Below are positions 24,134 to 34,639 of a stretch of 64,000 bases of DNA, in pieces; within the stretch, counting starts at the first letter, position 1; each line of letters begins with the position of its first letter. The position numbers and the translations under genes are program-made. This stretch comes from Beroe forskalii. Lineage: Eukaryota > Ctenophora > Nuda > Beroida > Beroidae. The stretch covers positions 248,001 to 312,000 of the forward strand of contig WFMF01000056.1 in assembly GCA_011033025.1 (NCBI GenBank), written 5' to 3'. The notes beneath the pieces are model-generated. The model worked only from the letters and a program-made list of their open reading frames with translations. It was not told the origin of the DNA and made no database searches.

Positions 24134-25780
24134 CTGCATTCACATTTGCAACGGAAGAGGTTTGTGATTTGATTTATTCAACTATCCTTATCACTAAGGG
24201 ATCGTTCACATATTATGTAATCATTTTTTGGCAATTTCAACCCCCTTCCTCCCCCTCGTGATCAAACGTAATCAAAGCCCAACGAATTTCTTTGAAAGTT
24301 TGAACTTAGCTTTCATGTTGCTTCGTCCTTATGTTGAATTGGTGCCCATCTTTGCAGATAATAATACCCCGAATTTTCACTGCAAATTTTCTCTTGATTT
24401 TCTCGTAGATTCTTGATGCTATGTTTCAGTAATCTGTTGCTACTGTCCGTACCAAACACGATTTCCTGGAATATTTCCAAATAAACTTTGGTGAATTCGA
24501 TTTTAAAAAGTGCTCTTTGTAAAAGTTATGAAATATCTCACCTACATAACAGTACTTTATACTTTTATATTTGTCTTAGAAATTTCAAATTTCTTACGAG
24601 CTTGTGAATCAAGAACCGTTATAAACGTATTCTATAATTTGAGATTACCTCCGTTGTAGGGTTTATATTCCCTGGGCGCCTCCTCCGCCATAAAAACTTC
24701 TTCATTCATATTCTCATCTTCATGTAGGCTCATGTTCTCAATGGTTTCTGATTCTGAAAATGGTCAGGGATTTAATACTGAATTTTGTAGTACCATCCAC
24801 CTCCCCTCCATCCCACTTCCTATCATCGTCGGAAGGTAATCACAACATTTTGCATGAAATTTTGCATGAAATTGGCATACCTTTTAATTCCCTGGCCGCC
24901 TTTTTCCCCTTACCTCGTGAGTTGAGTGAAGCTGTCTGGGTGAGCACGAGGAGAGAGAAAACCAGGACGAAGCACTTCATTTCTTTTTCTGTATGCTGCT
25001 CTTAGCTATTTCGAATGATAGAAAGTTGTGAAATTCAATATAAACCTTATGTTGAATTGGTGCCCATCTTCGCAGATGGGATCCGAAAAATTGAACAGAT
25101 TTTGAAGACAATTGAAACGAATGTTATGATTATTATGTATCCACGGAAAATGTCAAATAATACCCCGAATTTTCACTGCAAATTTTCTCTTGATTTTCTC
25201 GTAGATTCTTGATGCTATGTTTCAGTAATCTGTTGCTACTGTCCGTACCAAACACGATTTCCTGGAATATCTCCGAATAAATTTTGGTGAAATCTATTTA
25301 AAAAGTGCTCTTTGTAAAAGTTATGAAATATCTCACCTACATAACAGTACTTCATATGTAATCAATTCCTTGTTCTGAACAATTTCAAATTTCTTACGAG
25401 CTTGTGAATCAAGAACCGTTATAAACGTATTCTATAATTTGAGATTACCTCCGTTGTAGGGTTTATATACCCTGGGCGCCTCCTCCGCCATAAAAACTTC
25501 TTCATTCATATTCTCATCTTCATGTAGGCTCATGTTCTCAATGGTTTCTGATTCTGAAAATGGTCAGGGATTTAATACTGAATTTTGTAGTACCATCCAC
25601 CTCCCCTCCATCCCACTTCCTATCATCGTCGGAAGGTAATCACAACATTTTGCATGAAATTTTGCATGAAATTGGCATACCTTTTAATTCCCTGGCCGCC
25701 TTTTTCCCCTTACCTCGTGAGTTGAGTGAAGCTGTCTGGGTGAGCACGAGGAGAGAGAAAACCAGGACGAAGCACTTCAT
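24078..25780 (-). CDS. Peptide gene C: predicted small secreted peptide with duplicated first exons
   Basis: Same family as gene A. A tandem duplication of about 0.8 kb gives two signal-peptide exons (25714-25780 and 24914-24980) and two acidic exons (25449-25553 and 24649-24753), ahead of one terminal exon (24078-24133). Signal, acidic and terminal exons total 228 nt, that is 75 residues plus TGA. Because the acidic exons are phase 1-1, either or both could be included. The terminal exon holds DCKLQSFACGSL, then IPNPR. The minisatellite found after the signal exon in A, B and D is absent, leaving a short intron of about 160 bp. The family is unrecognised. Confidence 0.5.
24649..24753 (-). 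CDS. Acidic exon, copy C2 (tandem duplicate)
   Basis: 105 nt, phase 1-1, nearly identical to C1 except PREYKP for PRVYKP. It is the copy nearest the terminal exon. Confidence 0.62.
24914..24980 (-). CDS. Signal-peptide exon, copy C2 (tandem duplicate)
   Basis: Identical to C1, exactly 800 bp away. Its upstream flank is provided by the duplication, so it may have its own promoter or be skipped. Confidence 0.65.
25449..25553 (-). CDS. Acidic exon, copy C1
   Basis: 105 nt, phase 1-1. It encodes SETIENMSLHEDENMNEEVF then MAEEAPRVYKPYNG. The Pro replaces a Gly of copy A. Confidence 0.63.
25714..25780 (-). CDS. Signal-peptide exon, copy C1
   Basis: It encodes the same 22 residues as copy A (MKCFVLVFSLLVLTQ...) and ends CACGAG|GTAAGG, phase 1. 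The leader before the ATG and about 350 bp of 5' flank match copies A and B. Confidence 0.72.
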
Positions 25781-26227
25781 TTCTTTTTCTGTATGCTGCT
25801 CTTAGCTATTTCGAATGATAGAAAGTTGTGAAATTCAATATAAACCTTAGCTAAAGCGTTAGTATGCGCTGAAAACGTTCGTTTCCAAACGATTTCAGCC
25901 GCAAAGAAAGCGATATACAGTAATCATCACTGATCGTGCGAAATTGAGAATTACATTCACTTGCAACCGGTATCTTGATTACCTCAAAGAGATAATCAAA
26001 GATTCTACACATACCACTTGCGGAAGAATTTGGAAGCACTCATAGGATGCACTCAAAGGTCGCATCGCTACTAGAAAACCCGATCTGCATAAAACCAAAT
26101 TTATGAGTTTATGACTCCGACAATCATCCCTTCTTGTCAACTACTCAATTAGTTAATTAAGTGGGCATTATATCTTTTGTTTGCTAACAGTTACCCAATA
26201 TAGGCATTATGTAAATCGCATTATACC

Positions 26228-27903
26228 CCTCCCAAGCTTGTTTTAGCGACCGTGTAAGTTTGGTTATACCCCTCCCAAGCTTGTTTTAGCGACCGTGTAA
26301 GTTTGGTTATACGGTCTCCACTGAATTACAGTGTAAAAAAGCTTAAAATGAAATTTTATTTTATAAAGGAGCACTCAAAAATCTACTTAAGCGTTGAATC
26401 CGGACAAGGGTCGTCAGACCCGAGTGGGAAGAAATACTGTTGTTTGGTCAGAAAATAGTCGGCCAAAGCTATTTCCGGTCGGGGTATAATCCGGTTCCAT
26501 GATCTCAGCTGTGACCGTATACCTTCGATAATGAACTCGGCACGCCTCGTCCATTATCCAACTTACAAAGTCTCGGCTGTCGCCTCGACCATGTAAGTTG
26601 CGGTATACGGTCACCACTTCGACATGTAACCGCTTATTATATGGTCTTCACTGAATTACAGTGCAAAATGACTTTAAATGAAATTTGATTTTATAAAGGA
26701 GCACTCAAAAATCTACTTAATCGTTGAATCCCGACGAGGGTCGTCAGACCCGAGTGGGAAGAAATACTGTTGTTTGGTCAGAGAATAGTAGGTCCCAGCT
26801 GTTTCCGGTCGGGATATAATCCGGTTCCATGATCTCAGCTGTGACCGTATACCTTCGATAATGAACTCGGCACGCCTCGTCCATTACATAGCTTCCGAAC
26901 TGCCCTCTTTTTGAGAGGGCGCCCTCTCATGCCCTCTTTTTGCCCTCCTTTTTGGGTCTTGCCCTCCGAGCCCTCTTTTTTGCCCTCTTTTAGGCTCAAT
27001 TTGCCCTCCTTTTTGACCTTTCTCAAAATACACCTAACATATATGGCCTAAAATGGGTCTTTTTGGGCGGCGGCAAAAAAAAAAAAAAAAAAAAAAAAAA
27101 AAGGTGGACCATATATTTCGGGAATATACCTAACAAGCACTAGCTCCGATTGATTTTGGAAATCTACTTTTTGTAAATTTGCACCTGGCAGACACTGAAT
27201 TCTCCTAAAATACACCCTAAGTTCCTGAAATACGCTCTTGAATTTGAAAATACACCTAATAAGGACTATCTCGGATTGATTTAGTAAATATACTTTTACT
27301 AAATCCACCTAAAATACACCTTAAGTTCCTGAGATACACTCTTGACTCTGAAAATACACCTAATAAGAACTATCTCGGATTGATTTTGTAAATATACTTT
27401 TACTAATTCCACCTGAAATACACCTTAAGTTCCTGAGATACACTCTTGACTCTGAAAATACACCTAATAAGAACTATCTCGGATTGATTTTGTAAATATA
27501 CTTTTACTAATTCCACCTGAAATACACCTTAAGTTCCTGAGATACACTCTTGACTCTGAAAATACACCTAATAAGAACTATCTCGGATTGATTTTGTAAA
27601 TATACTTGTACTAAATCCACCTAAAATACACCCAAGATTGTGAAAATACACCTAATAAGCACTATCTCGGATTGCATTTTTGGGGCGTCGACCAAAAAAA
27701 AAAAAAAAAAAAGTCGACACTATTTTTGTGGGGTATTGCCCTCTTTTTTGTGTTGATTTGCCCTCCTTTTTGGGCAAAAAACTGCCCTCCGAACGGATTT
27801 TCAACGGTCGGAAGCTATGGTCCATTATTCAACTTACACGGTCTCGGCTGTCGCCTCGACCATGTAAGTTGCGGTATACGGTCACCACTTCGACATGTAA
27901 CCG
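26228..27903. mobile_element. Insertion specific to copy C
   Basis: Copies A and B read straight through this point. It starts with a 40-bp direct duplication (CTCCCAAGCTTGTTTTAGCG) and contains two copies of a block with GACCCGAGTGGGAAGAAATA. The second block is interrupted by the hAT-like element. Confidence 0.7.
26887..27819. mobile_element. 933-bp non-autonomous hAT-like element
   Basis: Perfect terminal inverted repeats CATAGCTTCCGA / TCGGAAGCTATG and an 8-bp target duplication GTCCATTA (26879-26886 and 27820-27827). The sister block has the unoccupied GTCCATTA at 26549-26556. The inside holds GCCCTC subterminal repeats, poly-A and a tandem of about 105-110 bp units (27240-27665). Confidence 0.85.
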
Positions 27904-28836
27904 CTTATAATACCTATTCAAATATAATAATTGTATTGTAGCATAATCTAAGCTGCTACTGCGCTAAAACACGAATATATAGTGATAAAATTGTAACCGC
28001 TATCAACAGACGTTACAATAGCAAGGTTTAACGTCTTTTGAGACGGGGTGTTAACCCCCTGCAATAATTGGTAACAATAGATTACAGAGAGTCCAGTTCG
28101 ATAAAAGGTACCCAGCCTGGGTGTCTAAAGATTATATAGTCTCTTCAAATCCTTCATTAGTTGTTAAGTTGGTATCCCATGATGCATTACGACTAGAAAG
28201 ACGCGTAAATTATCGTAATTAATGCTATATGAATTTATGCAACTCATTCAATATTATTCAATAATAATAACTCTCGGAGTTTAGGAGCTAATCATTCACA
28301 TATATAATTTATCTGATTTGGATTTCAATCCGAATGAAGTTGATGAAAGTCACTGATTAATGATGATTATAGTCTCTGCGACAAAATAAGTTGATTTAAA
28401 TAGATAAATCTGATTTTATTTAAAACTGACATCGGGAATATTTTCGGAATTTTACTGTATAAAGTAGTATTGTAAAGTTTAAAACTTAACAAAAAAAATC
28501 AAATTTGAGGTAGATAACCGATGACGGAGTAGAATTCCGAAAATATTGCCGATGTCAGTTTATTAAATCAGATTTATTTATTAAAATCAGCTTTTTTCAT
28601 TTTATCGCAGAGACTATAATCATCATTAATCAGTATCAGTATGCGACTTATAAACAGTGATCCGATCATTCGGTATGATGAAAATCAACCTTTTAATTTC
28701 AGCATTTCGGATGCAGTGATAAATTGTCAATCTCAAAAAAAACACCGTCTATGAGGTACAAAAAAAGTATACTTTGATTTAGAGAAAATAATATCGAGAA
28801 CTGGCTGATATCATGACTGCAGTGGGGTCAGTGGTC

Positions 28837-29123
28837 TACTACTAGAAGGGGGATGGGCCAGCGAGGGCCCAGGTGGCGCCCAGGAGAGGAAGCAACTGGC
28901 CGAGACAAGCGCTTCCGAGCTCCCAGGCGCCCGGATGGGACGGGAGTCCCGTTCATCCCCGTCGCCATCCTGTCGGAACAGGACGGCGTTCCCGACCCAG
29001 CGGCGGGGTCGAGCCCCTCCTTCTGTGGCTGGAGCGAGGGATACCTCCGCGACATCCTCTGGGGACGGCTTGAGTGTATCCCTGTGACTGAAGGCTCAGT
29101 CCGGTGAGGGACAGAGCCTCAAA
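28837..29123. mobile_element. GC-rich 287-bp insert with 13-bp direct repeats
   Basis: Flanked by GGGGTCAGTGGTC (28824-28836 and 29124-29136). The copy B sequence near 8495 shows the uninterrupted form. Clearly more GC-rich than all around it. The long target repeat suggests retroposition (SINE or processed fragment). Open frames exist on both strands but match nothing I know. Confidence 0.65.
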
Positions 29124-29299
29124 GGGGTCAGTGGTCATTCAGCGAAACTTTGTAAGGAAAAGCAGTAGCTGTAAAGGAAAAACTACTGGGACCGTATTGA
29201 GACCCTAAATTCTAAAACCCATGTCACGACTCCAGAGATCTGCAGTCTCAACTTTAAGCCCAAAGGGCACATTTATACCACACATGGGAAAAGCTTTAC

Positions 29300-29775
29300 T
29301 GGGAGTCTTCCTAAATCCAAACGACATTGGCATGAGCTTCAAGACGAATCTAAGATAAGGTTTGATGGTAGATGCTTAGATGTCCTCAGTCTCGACTCGA
29401 AAGCTCAAAGATCCGTCGCAACTCACTACCACAACTCATTTGGAGTGAAAGCAGCCCTTATCTGGTATATTCTTCCTAAATCCGTTAACGAACAGTCAAC
29501 ACTTGATTAATTCACAGTGTACTATTATCCACACATGGAAAATAGCTACTGGAGCTGCTCCAAACGACATTGGCATGAGCTTCAAGACGAATCTAAGATA
29601 AGGTTTGAAGGTATCTGTCCCCAGTCTCAACTTTAAGCCCAAAGATCCGTCGCAACTCACTACCACAACTCATTTGGAGTGAAAGCAGCCCTTTTCTGGA
29701 GTATTCTTAAATCCGTTAACGAACAGTCAACACTTGATTCATTCAAAGTGCTAGCTTTCCGCCGAAAATTTCCTC
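29300..29775 (+). pseudogene. LINE ORF2 C-terminal remnants, two partial copies
   Basis: Two repeats (about 29300-29515 and 29560-29760) read HNSFGVKAALIWYILPKSVN / HNSFGVKAALFWSILKSVNE then STLDSFK, the typical tail after the reverse transcriptase of non-LTR elements (W..LP...TLxxFK). Stops and shifts upstream show it is dead. Confidence 0.6.
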
Positions 29776-29779
29776 TGTT

Positions 29780-30380
29780 TTCCCCAAAAATTTCCACCGC
29801 TTCAAAATTTCCCTCGAACCAGGTTTGCAGGTTCGCAGCTTTTCGAATATGGGCTTAATTCATTCAAAGTGGCTCTGGGAAGATTTCTTGAGAGCTTGCC
29901 CGACACAGCAACAGCCTTTTTCAGACTTTCAGAGATGTTCCGGAATGGCAGGCTTGGAAGACTCGCATGTTGACGTCGCCCATCTGTGATCCCGGCTAAA
30001 CAGACTCTAAGGTACTCTAAGGTGTCAGACACGGGACCCGTATGGTTCTATGGCGATTCATGTGTCAGAAAGGTAATTTTACCCCCAAAAACGTGAAGTT
30101 GTTTGGTCATAAACCTACAAAAAGGCGTAATTTCAAGATTATTATATCACTCGTGAATCCCTTAGGTCTTACAGGAATGGCCTGCAAAGTTTCAGCTCCA
30201 TCACTTTAATCAGGCAACTTTTTAATCTATGAATTTCATCAATCTGGATGCCTCGAAAAATAAAATCAGCAAAATCATCGTGTTTAACTATGTAAAAAAT
30301 AGGATATGATGACTAAGATATACTGACTAAGATTCCAACTAGACGCCTAGACGGTACATACCGCTGTACGTACCGATTCC
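29780..30380. other. No gene seen
   Basis: Unremarkable AT-rich sequence; no supported exon or repeat. Confidence 0.4.
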
Positions 30381-30604
30381 GGGTCGGTCTCCCATATAAA
30401 CAGGAGCCTTCATCATCAATGACAATGACGTCACTCAAAAAATATAATTAAGCGCACCTAGCGCTTTAAGCATTAAGGTTAGGGTTCTGGTTAGGGTCAG
30501 GATTTGTTAGGTTTAGCGTAAGGATAAAGGTTAGGTTTAGGAGACAGAAAAATTGACGTTTAGATCTGTGACGTCACTCAGCCGTTTATATGGGAGATAT
30601 ACCC
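30381..30604. mobile_element. MITE with internal TTAGGG-like repeats
   Basis: Inverted ends GGGTCGGTCTCCCATATAAAC / GTTTATATGGGAGATATACCC and inner TGACGTCACTC pairs. The middle has degenerate TTAGGGTT units. The ends differ from the 8252 element. Confidence 0.6.
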
Positions 30605-30609
30605 GATTC

Positions 30610-33060
30610 AGAGTGAGCATTTATCCCCAAATTTCTTAAGGAAAAGATATGAAGCCAGGAACAAACAATTGTCAATGATCAAGCCAATCGAAAATTAATG
30701 CAAATTAGAGGGGAAAATATCAAAATTGGAAATCTGTCATCCTAATGGCCATATTCCCTAGTTTTATTGGTCGGACTTGAGACCTTTCATGACGATTTAT
30801 TAGTTACAAAGGTCATTTTAGCGTAAAAAGCAAAAAACTGCGAATATGCTGTATTAAAATCTGAAAAACCAACGTTTATTGTACAATGCGGGTTATACTT
30901 TGACTTAGAGGGGACTTGCAATTGGTGTATATCATTGCTGCAGTGGGGTCAGGCGCCTTGCTAATATGTCCAGATTTCCTACGAGCTATATGGCGATTTT
31001 ATACGTCAAAAAAGAGACTTTTAGACCATTTAACTGCGAATTTTCTCGGTCATAAACGTAAGAAGGGGGGGGGGGGTAATAACCAAATTCTTAAGTTTAT
31101 CAGAATTTTTCACCATACTACTAACATTTTGTATATTAAACTGCCAAACGACCGATTACCATTTGTCAATAAATCCAGTTACGGTTTCGGTTCGCTAAAA
31201 ACGTTAGTTAACTGGTATTTCGGTTTCACATTGGTAAACCGGACATTTCCTAATTATGACTGGATCTGATTGAAAAAAGTGCAATTATTCTCCACTGTAT
31301 TTCCATATAAGGACAGCATCTCGTTTCTTTACCGTATCTGGTAATTGTGCTGACTTCTTCAGGTCTATGATTCTGCTCTGATAAGTGATATTTCCCGAAG
31401 TGTGTCCTCAAAAACCAGTTAGGATAAAGATCAAACACACTTATTCTCCACTGTATTTTGAACACCATTTTGATAGGACTGCATCAAAGTGCGGTTTTTA
31501 TGGGCCGGGGGTGGAGTAATTGAAAATTGACTTCTTCAGGGTTTCAAATTTTTTGGCAAATAAAAATCAAGAAAATGGTTGAGAAAATGTGACCAACAAT
31601 TTTGTTTTCAGGAATACTCATTTTTAGGATAGACCCAAGTTTGTTCCGTGAGGGGCCGCAGCCCCCACGGCCCCGCTCTGGCTACGGGACTGTGTGAGAT
31701 ATGTGTCAGAGAGAGTGCATTGAATCTGCTTACCAATTCAGTAATTCCTAAAGAAGCTATCTAAATTATTTCGAAAAACAGACCTAATTCAAGGTTTCAT
31801 GAGAAAATTTCAACCGGACACAACTCCTCAGAGCTGAAATTGCACCCCGGTCAATGTTTTGCTGCCTATAAGCTTACACGCCCAACCCTGACCAGTGACC
31901 CAGTTTGTCGCATTCCTGTTCCATATTTGGAGTTCCCGAAGCAAATATTACGTAATAAGGTCTTCTTTACGCTACGATTTGATGTTTCTTAAGCGCGGTT
32001 GAGACGCGCAGTGCGCGCGCGCTCAAATTCTTCCTATTTGGGTATTTGACTGTCCCATTTGACTGTCCATCACATTGGAAATTGAAAGAAATTAATTAAT
32101 TTCATGGCGTTGAATCTTTTAAGATTAAGTCAAGTGCCCTTCCCTAATTAAAACAAATTCAAAAATCAAACTTATTTTCACTCAAATAAAAGACAGTTTT
32201 TAAGAAAGATCCACTGAAAATAGTATCCAGAATTTTCACTCCAAAATTCTTACTGAAAAATATTCCATGTGTTATTCAAGTCATAATAGTCAATCTAAAA
32301 GTTGTATTGATTGGTATAATACACTACTTTCACACGTAGAAATGGTGCTATCAATTTCAGTTAATTAGTTATGATAAACATAAAATGTGACAGAACCTCC
32401 ATTTGATATCTATTAATGACCTTATCAACATAGCATTCAGATATACACGATTAAAGAATAATGAAAACATTTTTCGTAACTCTTCAATCACAAGAAAATA
32501 CTTCGGGAGAGAAAAATACAATCGATATTTTTCAAGGCAGTTTAAAACAAAAGGAATTAATCCCGTAAGTTTTAACCGAGCAAATGGGCGATGACTTTTA
32601 GATCACGATATACAAAAGAGGAACTGTCACCATCGAAGCTTGTCGTCACCATGACGTCACACGTCACATGACATGATGTTATTTCTTTCATTCTGCTGCA
32701 ATTATCCGTACCAAACACGGTTTCCTGAAAAATAAATACGATGAAAAATGGGGCAAACCAAAATAGCAATTTCGTAACTACAGCTATGATTTATTGGCTC
32801 AATATCCTTCGAGCGGTAGGGGTAAATTTATCATGCCATCCGTATTGGGCGAAAGTTCGTCCAAAAGGGTGCAATTGTATCTCGTAAAAATTTGATATCT
32901 TGAGTTAAGCTAGAGGATATTATAATTCTATCGATAAAAATCTATAAGACATTTCAAAATATTTCATTATATTTTTTCGCAGGGTTTTATATTTTCTGCA
33001 AGTTCGTCTGACGCGTCTAAAGTACATAAAATCATCAAATTATAATATCTTAAAATCTGG
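30610..33060. other. No gene seen
   Basis: Mostly AT-rich. A block near 30890-30950 matches the 28780-28830 flank (CTGCAGTGGGGTCAG). A GC-rich tail near 31650 (GGGGCCGCAGCCCCCACGGC) resembles a transposon end. Short open frames only. Confidence 0.4.
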
Positions 33061-33068
33061 TCTCTTAC

Positions 33069-33173
33069 CTCCGTTGTATCCTTTGTACACCCGAGCTTCC
33101 TCCTCTTCCGCCATAACAACTTCCTCCTTTATCTCATCTTCATGTAGCCTCATGTCCTCAATGGTCTCTGATT
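33069..33173 (-). CDS. Acidic exon, copy D
   Basis: 105 nt, phase 1-1, TTTTCAG acceptor, GGAG|GTAAGA donor. It has more Glu than the other copies. ETIEDM and YKGYNGG are retained. Confidence 0.62.
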
Positions 33174-34621
33174 CTGAAAAGGGGTTTAGGAGTTAGGTTA
33201 CCATTTTTACCCTTTCGTCCCGAACATTTACCTAGTTGTGTTAGAATGCAAATTTCAATGCGTTCTCTAAATTTTGAGGACAATTGAGAGTTTTTAAAAA
33301 ACATTTAACCCTCATCCCCCTTTCCACTTTCACTCGAACTCACCCCCTCAGTTGATTATGTTATATGTGTACGATCTCTGATATTAACTTTTGCATCGTA
33401 ATTGTATTCGAAAAGTCGGAAAGCAAGGAATTTTTTAGATAAATCAAGGTTCAACCAGCAGAAATAGAATTTGCTGCGAATGAATGAAATTTGCTGCAAA
33501 TTGATTGAATTTGCTGCGAATGATGAAATTTTCCACGAATCGGTAGCATGAATTTTGATTTGCTGCATTGATTGCTGCGTCGATGGCACAATATAATCCA
33601 AAAAGAATTGTTCGTGCACAGCCTCATGGGATTTTTTTGGGATTTATGAGTTGAGCTTTGTGGCTAAGGAGACGTGGGATCGATGGGTATAATTTCGTAA
33701 TTTGTAATTTCATAATTTATCAATTTCATAATTCCCGTTTTAAATGATTCCCGTTTTTTCGCTACACGTTGGTCGTTGTTTGATCACGCAACGAATTGCT
33801 CCGGGAAACGGAAATTCGGCGTCCCCAAACTTAGCGAGTCCTCCAAATTTTCGGCTCCCGGTACAACGATTTAAGTAGTTTTTGTAATTTTCGATTATAG
33901 TCAGTTCCCTTATATATTGCATGGTGGTTGAACATCATCTTGAGATCTTAAATCCCCGCAATACGAGTGATCTAAAATAATTACTTCAAATAATCGAATT
34001 TGTTTTATAGAGTCGAGAGCGCGGGCATGAAGGAAAGACTAGACTAAGTGTTTATAAATTTGCCTAAATTATTAATTTTGTAAAATAATATTCCTAATTT
34101 TTATAACTGATAATAAAATTATCAATGATATTCGTATAAACGATAAAATTATCATTTTAATGTTTCTTTTAAAATTAAACTGAGTTGGGATTGCGATAAA
34201 TTGTAACGCTCACTGGGGAACCGAGAAATTTTTGATTGATTGTAAACCCCGTGTAGGGGCACCTCTTAGGGCTTTAAAAGGAAGTATACAAAATAATACT
34301 TACAATAAAATACAAAAATGAGGAATATGCACAATTCATCGTTTGAATCTGTAAATTAAAGGATTTCCTCCCAATATTAGGTGAATTTATCATCCCTGTA
34401 TGCATATAATATATCACTCATTGATACCTTCCACCTAACCCATCCCTTCCATCTCATCCTTCTCAAACCGATCCCCTCCAAATCAATCCCTTTTCATACA
34501 TCCCTTTAAACCTGTCCTTCTCTAACCCATCCCTGGCCCCCTGTCTCCCCTTACCTCGTGAGTTGAGTGAAGCTGTCTGGGTGAGCACGAGGAGAGAGAA
34601 AACCAGGACGAAGCACTTCAT
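33069..34621 (-). CDS. Peptide gene D: partial member (signal and acidic exons only)
   Basis: Exons 34555-34621 (signal peptide, same 22 residues as A and C) and 33069-33173 (acidic; SETIEDMRLHEDEIKEEVV, then EEEEARVYKGYNG). Phases agree. The flanks are diverged from A to C, apart from a short stretch around 32.70 kb matching 2.22 kb. I found no terminal exon within 1 kb downstream. The first intron keeps the CCATCCCTT minisatellite at 34430-34540. It is either a pseudogene or uses a different last exon. Confidence 0.45.
34430..34540 (-). repeat. Short minisatellite in intron 1 of gene D
   Basis: Contains CCATCCCTT and CCAAATCAATCCCTTTT, as in copies A and B. Confidence 0.6.
34555..34621 (-). 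CDS. Signal-peptide exon, copy D
   Basis: 67 nt, identical protein to copies A and C although the surrounding DNA has diverged. This suggests selection or recent conversion. Donor CACGAG|GTAAGG. Confidence 0.7.
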
Positions 34622-34639
34622 TTCTTTTCTTCTGTGCGT

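Larger units (their letters stand above)
24328..25849. repeat. Tandem duplication of about 0.8 kb in copy C
   Basis: Units 24328-25047 and 25048-25849 share the start CCTTATGTTGAATTGG and are nearly identical. They carry the duplicated signal and acidic exons. The first unit lacks about 80 bp near its left end. Confidence 0.85.
22270..28815 (+). repeat. Large duplicated region, copy C
   Basis: It matches A from 23 to 5400. It lacks the MITEs at 4570 and 5002, and has gained the 0.8-kb tandem duplication and the 26228-27903 insertion. Confidence 0.8.

Noticed and set aside
28853-29107. 84-codon protein in the GC-rich insert
   Set aside because: Overlapping frames on both strands are expected from high GC; no known domain and no splice support.
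32000-33060. Terminal Cys-pair exon for gene D
   Set aside because: I searched for the GATTGCAAG start and CGSL-like sequence on the minus strand and saw none.
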